DNA from: an uncultured Oscillospiraceae bacterium
GTDB taxonomy: Bacteria; Bacillota; Clostridia; Oscillospirales; Oscillospiraceae
Length of the DNA: 64,000 nucleotides
Reading direction: 5' to 3'
Assembly (NCBI GenBank): GCA_947625045.1
Contig: CANQMW010000002.1
Coordinates: 62,001 to 126,000 of the forward strand
The translations under genes were made by a program, and so were the position numbers. Positions within the stretch are counted from its first letter, which is position 1; every line of letters starts with the position of its first letter. This document shows, piece after piece, positions 50,938 through 59,639 of the stretch. A model generated the notes under the pieces. It saw only the letters and a program-made list of their open reading frames with translations. It was not told the DNA's origin and did no database searches.

Positions 50938-51870
50938 TTAGCTGTTCGTCAGCTTTTCCCGTATCTTCCGCATCCGCTCCAGCTCCCCGGCGTCCGGGGC
51001 GGCGGGGGCGGCGCCTCTCCGCCCGGCGGGCGTCTTCCGGTCGCCCTTCTCTATCTCGGGGACGGTGTGCAGGCCCTTTTTATGCCAGGAATTGACGATA
51101 GAGTCCATGTATTTCCAATTAAGCTGTCCTGTGTTGGTGACGGTCCTGTCCGCCGCCAGGGCCAGCGCCTCCGGGCCAAAGCCCATGTCTATCCAGGCGG
51201 CGATGTACTTCCTCTCTGTGGGAGCCAGTTCCCTGTCCCGGATGCCCATGGCCCGCTGGATCTCCCTGGCCAGGCTCCGGCGCTGCTCCTGTTCCTCAAG
51301 CCAGCTCTCCGCCTGCTCGTAGGTCATGAGTTCCCTGTCGAACCAGGCGTAGGCCTCCCGCTCGATGACGGAGAAGCCCAGGTGCTTCTCCGCGCCGTAG
51401 CGCCGGTCGTGCTCCTGCTTGCAGTGGTGTATGAGCAGCATGATCACGTCCGCGGGCAGGCCCAGATCGTCGTATATGCCGAAGAGCTTTTTAAGGTCCG
51501 TGGAAGAAAGCACCCTTCCCAGGGTGGTCTGGGTCTCCTCCACCAGGGCCTGGAACGCCGGGTCCGACTGGCTCCGCCGGACCACGTCCGCCGCCCGGTA
51601 TTCCGGGGGCTCCCGGTCCGGCAGGGGCTTTGTATCTCCCCCGGACAGCAGGCCCATGCCCTCCAGCTTCATGGCAAGCGCCTGGATGCGCCGCGCCGAC
51701 AGGCGCAGCTCCGCCGCGGCCCGGGAAACGTCCAGCGCCCCGCCGTTTTTCAGGATGTGCAGGTAGAGGAGCGCCGCGTCCCCGTCGCCGGACTCCAAAA
51801 GCCGGTCCGCGTGCTGCCGGGGCACCGCCAGCAGGGCGGGGCAGTTCAGTTTTAGCTTACCGTCGTCCAT
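50938..51870 (-). CDS. DnaD-domain replication protein
   Basis: A 310-residue protein with an N-terminal winged-helix-like part (LDVSRAAAELRLSARRIQAL) and two DnaB_2/DnaD-type domains (residues about 115-190 with FGIYDDLGLPADVIMLLIHH, and about 200-260 with APTERKYIAAWIDMGFGPEA, LNWKYMDSIVNSWHKKGLHT). The tail is basic. I chose ATG at 51870 behind AAGGACG; the longer frame upstream runs through the promoter and does not look coding. With the downstream DnaC-like gene it forms a primosome operon driven by 51915-51943. Confidence 0.9.
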   Translation of the reverse strand: MDDGKLKLNCPALLAVPRQHADRLLESGDGDAALLYLHILKNGGALDVSRAAAELRLSARRIQALAMKLEGMGLLSGGDTKPLPDREPPEYRAADVVRRSQSDPAFQALVEETQTTLGRVLSSTDLKKLFGIYDDLGLPADVIMLLIHHCKQEHDRRYGAEKHLGFSVIEREAYAWFDRELMTYEQAESWLEEQEQRRSLAREIQRAMGIRDRELAPTERKYIAAWIDMGFGPEALALAADRTVTNTGQLNWKYMDSIVNSWHKKGLHTVPEIEKGDRKTPAGRRGAAPAAPDAGELERMRKIREKLTNS

Positions 51871-51914
51871 AAGTGAACGTCCTTGTCTCTTTGGTGTAAA
51901 GTCCTCAACTAAGT

Positions 51915-51943
51915 AGTATAACAGAACTGACCGGCTGTGACAA
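51915..51943 (-). promoter_or_regulatory. Promoter of the dnaD-dnaC operon
   Basis: On the minus strand TTGTCA (51938-51943), 17-base spacer, TATACT (51915-51920). Confidence 0.8.
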
Positions 51944-51946
51944 GTT

Positions 51947-51975
51947 TTGCTTGTTTGGCCCGAACATGGTATACT
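51947..51975 (+). promoter_or_regulatory. Promoter of the PHP phosphoesterase gene
   Basis: TTGCTT (51947-51952), 17-base spacer, TATACT (51970-51975). It is back to back with the dnaD promoter. Confidence 0.7.
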
Positions 51976-51998
51976 GACAAAAAAGGGAGGGCGCGCCG

Positions 51999-52868
51999 AT
52001 GAAGGGAAACGTTGACCTGCATATCCACACCACGGCCTCGGACGGGACATATACGCCCCGCCAGGCGGTGGAGCTTGCCCATACGCTCGGCCTCGCCGCT
52101 ATCGCGGTGACCGACCACGACACGGCCGCGGGCGTGCCCGAGGCCATGGCCGCCGGGGCGGCGCTGGGGGTGGAGGTCATCCCCGGGGTGGAGATGAACG
52201 CCCGGTACCGGGACAAGGGCGTGCACATCGTGGGGCTCTTTATAGACCCCGCCGCGGAGAGCGTCCGCGCCGCCATGGCTTTCGCCGTCCGGGCCCGGGA
52301 TGAACGAAACGAAAAGATCATCGCCGCCATGGCCGCGGACGGGTTCGATATCACCGTTGACGGCCTGCGCAAGTTATACCCCGGGGCGGTGCTGGGCCGG
52401 CCCCACATCGCCCAGTGGATCGCGGACAGCGGCTTCGCCCCCACCGTGGACGACGCCTTCCGTGTGTATCTGGGAAAGCGGGGGCGCTACTACATCCCCC
52501 GGGCGCGGATGGAACTGCCCGAAGCGGTGCGGGCCATCCGGGAGGCCGGGGGCCTCGCGGTGGCGGCCCATCCCCTCCAATACGGCTGGGAGGGGGCGGA
52601 CCTGGAGGCCTTCCTGCGGGCGGCCAAAGACGCCGGGTGCGGGGCCATGGAGGTGTGGTATCCCGGCTATTCGGAGGAAGAGCGGGCCATGCTCCTGGAC
52701 CTGGCGGACCGCCTGGGCCTGACGCCCTCCGGGGGCAGCGACTTTCATGGGACCCGCAAGCTCCACATCGCCATGGGCACCGGGAAGGATGGGGACCTGG
52801 CGGTACCTTATGAGGTGCTGGAAGGCCTCAAGACGGCCCGGGCGGCGAATTTATTACAAAGACCTTAA
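51999..52868 (+). CDS. PHP-domain phosphoesterase (TrpH/YciV-like)
   Basis: A 289-residue PHP metalloenzyme. Motifs are VDLHIHTTASDGTYTPRQAV at the N-terminus, AVTDHDTAAGVPEAM, the metal glutamate in VIPGVEMNAR, AVAAHPLQYGW and a final GGSDFHGTRK. This pattern matches the TrpH/YciV family (3',5'-nucleoside bisphosphate phosphatase, also reported as a 5'-3' RNase). Start follows GGGAGGGCGCGCCG. It stands alone behind its own promoter. Confidence 0.9.
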   Translation: MKGNVDLHIHTTASDGTYTPRQAVELAHTLGLAAIAVTDHDTAAGVPEAMAAGAALGVEVIPGVEMNARYRDKGVHIVGLFIDPAAESVRAAMAFAVRARDERNEKIIAAMAADGFDITVDGLRKLYPGAVLGRPHIAQWIADSGFAPTVDDAFRVYLGKRGRYYIPRARMELPEAVRAIREAGGLAVAAHPLQYGWEGADLEAFLRAAKDAGCGAMEVWYPGYSEEERAMLLDLADRLGLTPSGGSDFHGTRKLHIAMGTGKDGDLAVPYEVLEGLKTARAANLLQRP

Positions 52869-52883
52869 TTTGGGGATTTATAC

Positions 52884-52912
52884 TTGTTTTATGGGCAGAT
52901 GTTGTTTATAAT
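52884..52912 (+). promoter_or_regulatory. Promoter of the U32-maf-mre operon
   Basis: TTGTTT (52884-52889), 17-base spacer, TATAAT (52907-52912). Confidence 0.7.
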
Positions 52913-52959
52913 ATAGTGGCCTATACAGTTTTTTCAGTCATCGTATCATGTGAGGAACT

Positions 52960-55059
52960 ATGCTTGAGCTTTTAGCCCCCGCCGGGAGCACCGAGGCGGT
53001 CATCGCCGCGGTGCAGAGCGGGGCGGACACAGTATATATGGGCGACGCGCTCACGGCCCCGGGCAAAAGCGGACGGGACCTGGACCGGGAGGGCCTGGCC
53101 AGGAGCATCCGCTACTGCCGCCTCAGGGGCTGCCGGGCCGCGGTGTCTGTCGGCGGGCTCTGCACCGACGAGAGCATGGGCCGGGCCCTGGACCTGGCCG
53201 TATTCGCCGCGAAGGAGGGCGCGGACGCCCTCGTCGTCCGGGACATCGGCCTCATCGGCGCGCTGCGCCGGGTGCTGCCGGATACGCCCCTGTGGGGGGA
53301 TATCCGCCTGGCCGCCAGCAGCCTGGAGGGCGTGACGGCCGCCGCCGCCATGGGTCTTTCCCGGGTGGCGCTGGCCCCGGAGCTGTCCGCCGAGCAGCTG
53401 GCCGTCATCGCCCGGGCCGCCCCTATAGAAACGGCGGTGTGCGTCCACGGGCCGGTGTGCGTGGCCCACGGGGGACGCTGCTACATAGGCGCGCTGGCCC
53501 ACGAGCACCGCAGCGACAGCTGCATGAACTGCACCGAGCCCTGCCGGGGCCGGTTCTCCCTGGGCGGGCGGATGGACGAGCGGCCGCTGTCCATGGCGGA
53601 CGTGTGCCTCATAGACCATTTGGAGGGCCTGGAGGCGGTGGGCGTTGCCTGCGCTTTCATCGAGGGCCGGAGCCGGACGCCGGAGTATGTGGCCTATGTG
53701 ACGCGCCTCTACGCCCGGGCCATCCGGGAGCGGGTGATGCCCTCCGACGAGGAGCGGGAGACCCTGCGCGCCGTGTTCTCCTCCGGCGCCCTCACGGACA
53801 GCTGGTTCACCGGGGAGCCGGGACCGGATATGTTCGCCCTGCCGGAGATAAAGCCGGACCGGGCCGCGGCCCGGACGGCCGCCGAGGTGCGCAAGGGCTA
53901 TATGAACGGGGAGCTGCGCCGGGTGCCGGTGAAGTTTTACGCGGTGATGGAGCAGGGCAAGAAGGCCCTGTTCGCCGTGGAGGACGGCATGGGCCGCCGG
54001 GCGGCCTACCGGGGCTATGAGCCCCTGGACATGGGCCGTCAGGGCATATCCGAGGGCCGGGTGCGGGAGATCCTCTACCGCACGGGGGGCACCCCCTTTT
54101 ACTGCACCGAGGCCAACTGCGCCATCGGGGCCGGCTTGGACTACCCCGACGAGGCGGTGGAGGAGGCCCGGAAGGCCCTTTTGGCGGACCTGGCGGACAA
54201 GACACGGGAGGCCGCGCCCATCCGGGAGGGGGAGCGCCCGGCCATGCCGGAGACTATCCCGCCCCAGGGCCCGCCCAAGCTCATCATCCAGGTGACCAAC
54301 GAAAATCAGCTCACGGCGGAGCTGGCCGCTGAGGGGCCGGACCTCTTATACGTCCCCGCGGAGCTCTTAGCCGCGGGCACGGCGGGCATAGAGCCCTTCT
54401 TGGCCCGGGGCACCCGCATCGCGGCGGTGCTGCCGGCGGTGGTGTCCGAGGCGGAAAAGCCGGAGCTGCGGGAGCTTCTGGAGACCTTGAAGGCCCGGGG
54501 CATAACGGAAGTGCTGGCCGGGGACCTGGGGCTTCTGGCCGCCGCGGGGCAGGCGGGCATGGCCGTGCGGGGGGACTTCGGTCTCAACGTGGCCAACTCC
54601 TGGACGCTGGACCGGCTGGGCCGTGCGGGCTTTCAGTCCGTGACTGTGTCCTGCGAGCTGTCCGCCCGGCAGATCGCCGCCATGGCGAAATCTGCCCCCA
54701 CGGAGATGATCGTCTACGGCCGGGTGCCGGTGATGGTGACGGACCACTGCCTCATCCGCAACAGCGCGGGACGGTGCTCCTGCTCCACCCCCACCAGCAT
54801 GTCCGACGTGTTCGGCGGCGTGTACCCGGTGGCGAAGGAATTCGGCTGCCGGAACACGGTCTATGACGCGCGAAAGATATTCCTGGCCGACCACCCGGAG
54901 GTGTATACCGGCATAGGCCTCTGGGGCCTTCGGCTCCTTTTCACGGCGGAGAGCCCCCGGGAGTGCCTGCTGGTGACGAAGCGTTACAAGGCCATGAACG
55001 ACTATGTGCCCATCAACGCCAGCCGGGGCGCCTATCAGAAGGGAGCGCTATGGATCTGA
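52960..55059 (+). CDS. U32-family peptidase/RlhA-like protein
   Basis: A 699-residue protein. Residues 1-250 form the U32 TIM-barrel-like domain (LELLAPAGSTEAVIAAVQSG, ADTVYMG) with the U32 signature around CVHGPVCVAHGGRCYIGALA and SCMNCTEPCRGRF, whose cysteines suggest a metal cofactor. A DUF3656 region follows, and a second barrel-like half ends NSAGRCSCSTPTSMSD. The two-domain form resembles E. coli RlhA/YdcP, which hydroxylates 23S rRNA; protease activity is doubtful for this group. It overlaps maf by ten bases. Confidence 0.88.
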   Translation: MLELLAPAGSTEAVIAAVQSGADTVYMGDALTAPGKSGRDLDREGLARSIRYCRLRGCRAAVSVGGLCTDESMGRALDLAVFAAKEGADALVVRDIGLIGALRRVLPDTPLWGDIRLAASSLEGVTAAAAMGLSRVALAPELSAEQLAVIARAAPIETAVCVHGPVCVAHGGRCYIGALAHEHRSDSCMNCTEPCRGRFSLGGRMDERPLSMADVCLIDHLEGLEAVGVACAFIEGRSRTPEYVAYVTRLYARAIRERVMPSDEERETLRAVFSSGALTDSWFTGEPGPDMFALPEIKPDRAAARTAAEVRKGYMNGELRRVPVKFYAVMEQGKKALFAVEDGMGRRAAYRGYEPLDMGRQGISEGRVREILYRTGGTPFYCTEANCAIGAGLDYPDEAVEEARKALLADLADKTREAAPIREGERPAMPETIPPQGPPKLIIQVTNENQLTAELAAEGPDLLYVPAELLAAGTAGIEPFLARGTRIAAVLPAVVSEAEKPELRELLETLKARGITEVLAGDLGLLAAAGQAGMAVRGDFGLNVANSWTLDRLGRAGFQSVTVSCELSARQIAAMAKSAPTEMIVYGRVPVMVTDHCLIRNSAGRCSCSTPTSMSDVFGGVYPVAKEFGCRNTVYDARKIFLADHPEVYTGIGLWGLRLLFTAESPRECLLVTKRYKAMNDYVPINASRGAYQKGALWI

Positions 55060-55616
55060 TACTGGCCTCGGCTTCCCCCAGACGGCGGGAGCTGATGGGA
55101 TATTTCGGCCTGCCCTTCGATATCGTCCCCGCCGCGGGACCGGAGACGCCCCCCGCCGGGGCGGACGCCGCCCATACGGCGGAAGCACTGGCCCTGGCCA
55201 AGGCGAAAGAGATAGCGGAGAGCCGCCCCGGCGCCGTGGTCATCGGCGCGGACACGGTGGTGGAGATCGAGGGCGTCATATTGGGCAAGCCCAAGGATGA
55301 AGAAGACGCGAAGCGGATGCTGCGGATGCTCTCCGGCCGGGAGCACCGGGTGTATACGGGCCTCGCGGTCATATATGGGGACAAAACAGAGAGCTGTGCC
55401 GAGTGTACGCGGGTGCATTTCCGGCCCATGACCGAAGCGGAGATCGACGATTACATCGCTACCGGCGAGTCCATGGACAAGGCCGGCGCCTACGGCTATC
55501 AGGGCCGGGCGGGCCAGTATATCCGGGGCATAGAGGGGGACTTTTTCAACGTGGTGGGTCTGCCCCTGTGCCGGCTGGGACTTATGCTTGCAAAAATAGG
55601 AGTCAAGCTGCATTGA
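55050..55616 (+). CDS. maf: Maf-type nucleoside triphosphate pyrophosphatase
   Basis: A 188-residue house-cleaning enzyme that hydrolyses modified or canonical dTTP/UTP. The signature LILASASPRRRELMGYFGLP is at the N-terminus, with GADTVVEIEGVILGKPKDEE in the middle and the catalytic-side MDKAGAYGYQGRAG late. ATG at 55050 lies within the end of the U32 gene behind AGAAGGGAGCGCT. The usual Firmicute neighbours mreC and mreD follow. Confidence 0.96.
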   Translation: MDLILASASPRRRELMGYFGLPFDIVPAAGPETPPAGADAAHTAEALALAKAKEIAESRPGAVVIGADTVVEIEGVILGKPKDEEDAKRMLRMLSGREHRVYTGLAVIYGDKTESCAECTRVHFRPMTEAEIDDYIATGESMDKAGAYGYQGRAGQYIRGIEGDFFNVVGLPLCRLGLMLAKIGVKLH

Positions 55617-56461
55617 AGGAATACCTGAAAAAATACGGTCTGCGGATCGGGGCGGCGGTATTGGCCGTGGTGCTGGTGGTGGTCTTGGCCACCGCGCTGC
55701 TGCATGGCCGGGCCGGGCTCATGTCCAATCTGACCGGCGCCATCGCCAGCCCCGTGGGCCAGGCGGCCTCCGCCGCCGTGGAGTGGATCGAGGGCATATA
55801 CGGCTATATCTACAAATACGATCAGCTGGTGGCGGAGAACAACTCCCTCCGGGCCCAGCTGGCCCAGGCCCAGCAGGCGGCCATCGATGTGACCCAGTAT
55901 CAGGAGGAGAACAAGAGCCTCAGAAACGTCCTGAACTTCGCGGAGAAGCACGAGGACTACGTGATGGAGCCGGCCAAGATCACCGAGTGGTCCAGCTCCA
56001 ACTGGGAGAGCTCTTTCCGCATCTCCAAGGGCTCCGACAACGCCGCAAACCCCATCGAGGCGGGCGACTGTGTGGTCACGGAGTACGGCGCCCTGGTGGG
56101 CCAGGTCATCGAGGTGGGCGACAGCTGGAGCACGGTGCGCACCCTGGTAGACTCCAGCATCGACGTGGGCGCCCTGGTGGGCGAGGCCGGCGCGGTGGGC
56201 ATGTGCGTGGGCGACTTCGCCCTCATGCAGGACGACCTGCTGCGGCTGACCTACCTCTCCGAGAACGCCCAGCTGGTGGAGGGGGAGGCGGTGCTGACCT
56301 CCGGCCGCGGCTCCATCCCCCAGGGATTGGTCATCGGCTACATCAGCCAGGTCTTATCCGAGGGCAACGGACAGTCCCTCTACGGCGTGGTGGAGCCGGC
56401 CTGTGACCTGGGCAGCCTCTCCCAGGTGTACATCATCACGGACTTCACCATCCAGGAGTAA
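55613..56461 (+). CDS. mreC: Rod-shape-determining protein MreC
   Basis: A 282-residue bitopic protein. One membrane helix (about residues 10-27), a coiled coil (LVAENNSLRAQLAQAQQAAI ... EENKSLRNVLNF) and the extracellular double beta-barrel domain are visible, ending QVYIITDFTIQE. The start is TTG at 55613, eight bases after AGGAG and overlapping the maf stop codon; the longer open frame lies inside maf. It scaffolds the elongation machinery with MreD and the following PBP2. Confidence 0.93.
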   Translation: MKEYLKKYGLRIGAAVLAVVLVVVLATALLHGRAGLMSNLTGAIASPVGQAASAAVEWIEGIYGYIYKYDQLVAENNSLRAQLAQAQQAAIDVTQYQEENKSLRNVLNFAEKHEDYVMEPAKITEWSSSNWESSFRISKGSDNAANPIEAGDCVVTEYGALVGQVIEVGDSWSTVRTLVDSSIDVGALVGEAGAVGMCVGDFALMQDDLLRLTYLSENAQLVEGEAVLTSGRGSIPQGLVIGYISQVLSEGNGQSLYGVVEPACDLGSLSQVYIITDFTIQE

Positions 56462-56464
56462 GAC

Positions 56465-57016
56465 ATGCTTTTAGACCTGATCGACTTATCCAAGCTGCGC
56501 CGGGCCATCGTGTACGGCCTTGTGCTGGCGGGGCTGTTCATATTGCAGGACCTGATCGTGGCCCGCGTCCCCCTGTTCGGGGTGCGCGCGCTGCTCGTCC
56601 CAGCGGCGGTGACGGCCATCGGCCTTTTCGAGGGCGGCATCTGGGGCGGGGTCATCGGTCTCGTGGCCGGATACTTCGCCGACATGGCCACAGGCCACGT
56701 GATATTGTTCACTGTCCTGCTCCCGGCGGCGGGCTTTTTATCCGGCGCGCTGGGAAAGTTCATGCTCCACAAGGGCTTCATGTCCTATATGACCCTGGCG
56801 CTTCTGGTGCTGGCTGTCGCGGCCTTCTGCCAGATGTTCCGGTTTTTGTTCCTCCTGGACGCCGACGCCAAGACCTTCCACAGCCTGTATCTGGGCGGGT
56901 CCTCCGCCTGGCGGGTGCTGCGCACGGGGCTTGTACAGACCCTGTGGAGCCTGGTGTGGGCCGTGCCCATCTACTTCCCCTGCAAGCTCATCGCCTCCAA
57001 GCCCATGGGCCGGTAA
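56465..57016 (+). CDS. mreD: Rod-shape-determining protein MreD
   Basis: A 183-residue membrane protein with about five helices and little soluble sequence, as usual for MreD. Segments include AIVYGLVLAGLFILQDLIVA, GGVIGLVAGYFADMATGHVI and TLALLVLAVAAFCQMFRFLF. Identification rests on this topology and on its position between mreC and a class B PBP. Confidence 0.9.
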   Translation: MLLDLIDLSKLRRAIVYGLVLAGLFILQDLIVARVPLFGVRALLVPAAVTAIGLFEGGIWGGVIGLVAGYFADMATGHVILFTVLLPAAGFLSGALGKFMLHKGFMSYMTLALLVLAVAAFCQMFRFLFLLDADAKTFHSLYLGGSSAWRVLRTGLVQTLWSLVWAVPIYFPCKLIASKPMGR

Positions 57017-57035
57017 CGGCCAAGAAAGGTTCCCC

Positions 57036-59129
57036 ATGAAAAAGCTCATAAGTCCCGGACGGCTGGTGTTTCTGGGTATCCTGGTGGCCGCGGTCCTGGG
57101 CATATTCTTCACAAAGCTATATATGCTGCAGATCGTGGAGGGCAACGCCAACTATGAGGCCAGCACCAACTCCATCATGTCTACCGAGACGGTCATCGCC
57201 GCCCGGGGCAACATCATGGACCGGTACGGCCGCCTGCTGGTATCCAACCGCAACTGCAATAACCTCCTCATAGACGTGGACGAGCTCTTTTACTCGGGCC
57301 TTGACGACAACGAGATCAACGCCGCCATACTGCAGATGTGCCGGCTCATCGAATCCAACGGCGACCACTACAACGACGAGCTGCCCATCACTACCAACAC
57401 CCCCTGGGAGTTCACAAGCATGTCTTCCACCCAGGCCCAGCTTCTGAACGCCTGGCTGGACGCCAAGGGCCTGCCCCGGAGCGCCACCGCCGTGGAGGTC
57501 ATGGCCCGCATGCGCACCCGCTACGGCATCGACGGCAACTACTCCGCCGAGGAGATGCGCATCATCGCCTCCGTGCGCTATTCCATCAACGTCCGCTACG
57601 ACATCAACACGTCGGACTACATCTTCGCCCAGGACGTGAACATCAACACCATCACCTCCCTCATGGAGGCGGACCTGCCCGGCTTCGACGTGCAGGTCAG
57701 CTACATCCGCGAGTACAACACCTCCTACGCCCCCCATCTGCTGGGCTACACCGGCCTCATGGACGCGGAGGATTACAAGAAATACAAGGACAAGGGCTAC
57801 CCCATGAACGCCACCATCGGCAAGTCCGGCATCGAGGCGGCCTTTGAGGACTATCTCCACGGCGTGGACGGCGAGGCGGAGATCACCCGCACCAGCGAGG
57901 GCGTAGTGACCCGCACCGTGTATACGAAGGTGCCCCAGCCGGGGAACAATATCTATATCACCATCGACAGCGAGCTGCAGGGCGCGGCGGAGACCGCATT
58001 GGCGACCTATATCGAGAACGCCAACACCGAGACGGAGCGCAGCAACCAGCAGGCCGAGGCCAACGGAAAGCTCTCGGAGATACGGGAGCTGATCACCGGC
58101 GGGGCGCTGGTGGCCCTGGACGTGAACACCGGCGAGCCCCTGTGCATCGCCAGCTACCCCTCCTATAACCTGGAGACCTTCTGGGACGACGTAGACGAGC
58201 TGATGCACGACAAGACGAACCCCCTGGTGAACCGGGCCCTGTCGGGCCTTTACTCCCCCGGGTCCACCTGGAAGCCCTGCATGGCCGTGGCGGCCCTGAC
58301 GGAGGGCTTCATCGACGGCAAGACCCAGTTCAACTGCACCGGCATCTTCAACAAGTACATCGACGCGGGCTACGCCCCCGGCTGTACCGGCGGGCCCCAC
58401 GGCCAGCTGACGGTGGATCAGGCCCTGACATGGAGCTGTAACTTTTTCTTCTTCTCGGTGGGCGACATGATCACCATCAAGAACATCGACAAGTACGCCG
58501 CCCTCTTCGGCCTGGGCGAGCCCACGGGCATCGAGCTGGCCGAGGCCAGCGGCCGGGTCTCCTCCCCGGAGTACAAGGCCCAGCTTTACGCCGGCCGGCG
58601 GGACGCGGCCTGGTACGCGGCGGACACCCTCCTGGCCTCCATCGGCCAGGGCCTCACCGGCGTCACGCCCCTGCAGCTGGCCCGGTACTGCGCGGCCATC
58701 GCCAACGGCGGCAATGTATATAGCTGCTCGCTTCTAAAGTCCGCGTCCAGCTATGACTACTCCGAGAGCGTCTACGAGCGGGAGCCGGAGGTCATGAGCG
58801 AGGTCAAGAGCGGCCAGTATGTGTGGGACCTGGTCCACGAGGGCATGCGGGGCGTGGTCACCCGGGGCACGGCCGTCAGCCAGTTCTACGGCTTCCCCTA
58901 CACCGTGGCCGCCAAGACCGGCACCACCGAGACCGGCAACGCCACCAACGACGCCTTCTTCATCTGCTACGCCCCCTATGAAAAGCCGGAGGTAGCGGTG
59001 GCGGTGGCCATCGAGAACGGCTCCAGGGGCGCGAACCTGGGCAACATCGCCCGGGAGATGCTGCAATATTACTTCGAATTCAAGCAGAGCACACAACAGA
59101 CGGAAAACGAGCTGACCATGCTGCACTGA
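57036..59129 (+). CDS. mrdA: Class B penicillin-binding protein (PBP2/MrdA type)
   Basis: A 697-residue transpeptidase that cross-links peptidoglycan during elongation. A single N-terminal membrane helix (about 9-28) is followed by the PBP dimer domain. The catalytic domain carries the three penicillin-binding motifs: S410-T-W-K413 in YSPGSTWKP, S467-C-N469 in WSCNFFF, and K627-T-G in AAKTGTTETGN. The start at 57036 follows AAGAAAGGTTCCCC; the longer frame lies inside mreD. Position after mreCD supports the PBP2 rather than divisome role. Confidence 0.94.
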   Translation: MKKLISPGRLVFLGILVAAVLGIFFTKLYMLQIVEGNANYEASTNSIMSTETVIAARGNIMDRYGRLLVSNRNCNNLLIDVDELFYSGLDDNEINAAILQMCRLIESNGDHYNDELPITTNTPWEFTSMSSTQAQLLNAWLDAKGLPRSATAVEVMARMRTRYGIDGNYSAEEMRIIASVRYSINVRYDINTSDYIFAQDVNINTITSLMEADLPGFDVQVSYIREYNTSYAPHLLGYTGLMDAEDYKKYKDKGYPMNATIGKSGIEAAFEDYLHGVDGEAEITRTSEGVVTRTVYTKVPQPGNNIYITIDSELQGAAETALATYIENANTETERSNQQAEANGKLSEIRELITGGALVALDVNTGEPLCIASYPSYNLETFWDDVDELMHDKTNPLVNRALSGLYSPGSTWKPCMAVAALTEGFIDGKTQFNCTGIFNKYIDAGYAPGCTGGPHGQLTVDQALTWSCNFFFFSVGDMITIKNIDKYAALFGLGEPTGIELAEASGRVSSPEYKAQLYAGRRDAAWYAADTLLASIGQGLTGVTPLQLARYCAAIANGGNVYSCSLLKSASSYDYSESVYEREPEVMSEVKSGQYVWDLVHEGMRGVVTRGTAVSQFYGFPYTVAAKTGTTETGNATNDAFFICYAPYEKPEVAVAVAIENGSRGANLGNIAREMLQYYFEFKQSTQQTENELTMLH

Positions 59130-59167
59130 GGCATGGGAGGCGTACACATATGTTTAGGAGGAACGGC

Positions 59168-59578
59168 ATGAATATCGCACTGATGGCCCACGACGGAAAG
59201 AAGGAATTGATGGTCCAGTTCTGTATCGCCTACTGCGGCATTTTGGCGGAACACACCATCGTCGCCACCAACACCACCGGCAAGCTGGTCAGCGAAGCCA
59301 CGGGCCTGCCCATCGAGCTGTACATGAACTCGTCCCAGGGCGGCGTACAGCAGATCGGCGCCCGCATCGCCTACAACGAGATAGACCTGGTCCTGTTTTT
59401 CGCGGACCCCTACCACCCGGAGCTGTTCGGCCCGGTGAACGAGATCGCCCTTCTCTGCGCCAGCCACAACATCCCCTTCGCCTCCAACATGGCGACGGCG
59501 GAGGTGCTGGTCCAGGGCCTGCGCCGGGGCGACTTCGCCTGGCGCGACATCGTCAACCCCAAGAACAAGAAGAAATAA
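59168..59578 (+). CDS. mgsA: Methylglyoxal synthase
   Basis: A 136-residue enzyme converting dihydroxyacetone phosphate to methylglyoxal, a bypass of lower glycolysis. Motifs are NIALMAHDGKKELMVQFC, ATNTTGKLVSEATGL, the phosphate-binding GGVQQIGARIAYNEIDLVLF then FADPYHPE, and the final helix with IPFASNMATAEVLVQGL. ATG at 59168 is chosen because AGGAGG lies just before it, inside the longer frame. Confidence 0.96.
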   Translation: MNIALMAHDGKKELMVQFCIAYCGILAEHTIVATNTTGKLVSEATGLPIELYMNSSQGGVQQIGARIAYNEIDLVLFFADPYHPELFGPVNEIALLCASHNIPFASNMATAEVLVQGLRRGDFAWRDIVNPKNKKK

Positions 59579-59639
59579 GAAGAGAATGGAAAGAAGAGGC
59601 GGCAGCCTGTTTGGCTGCCGCCATCCATGAGGAACGACT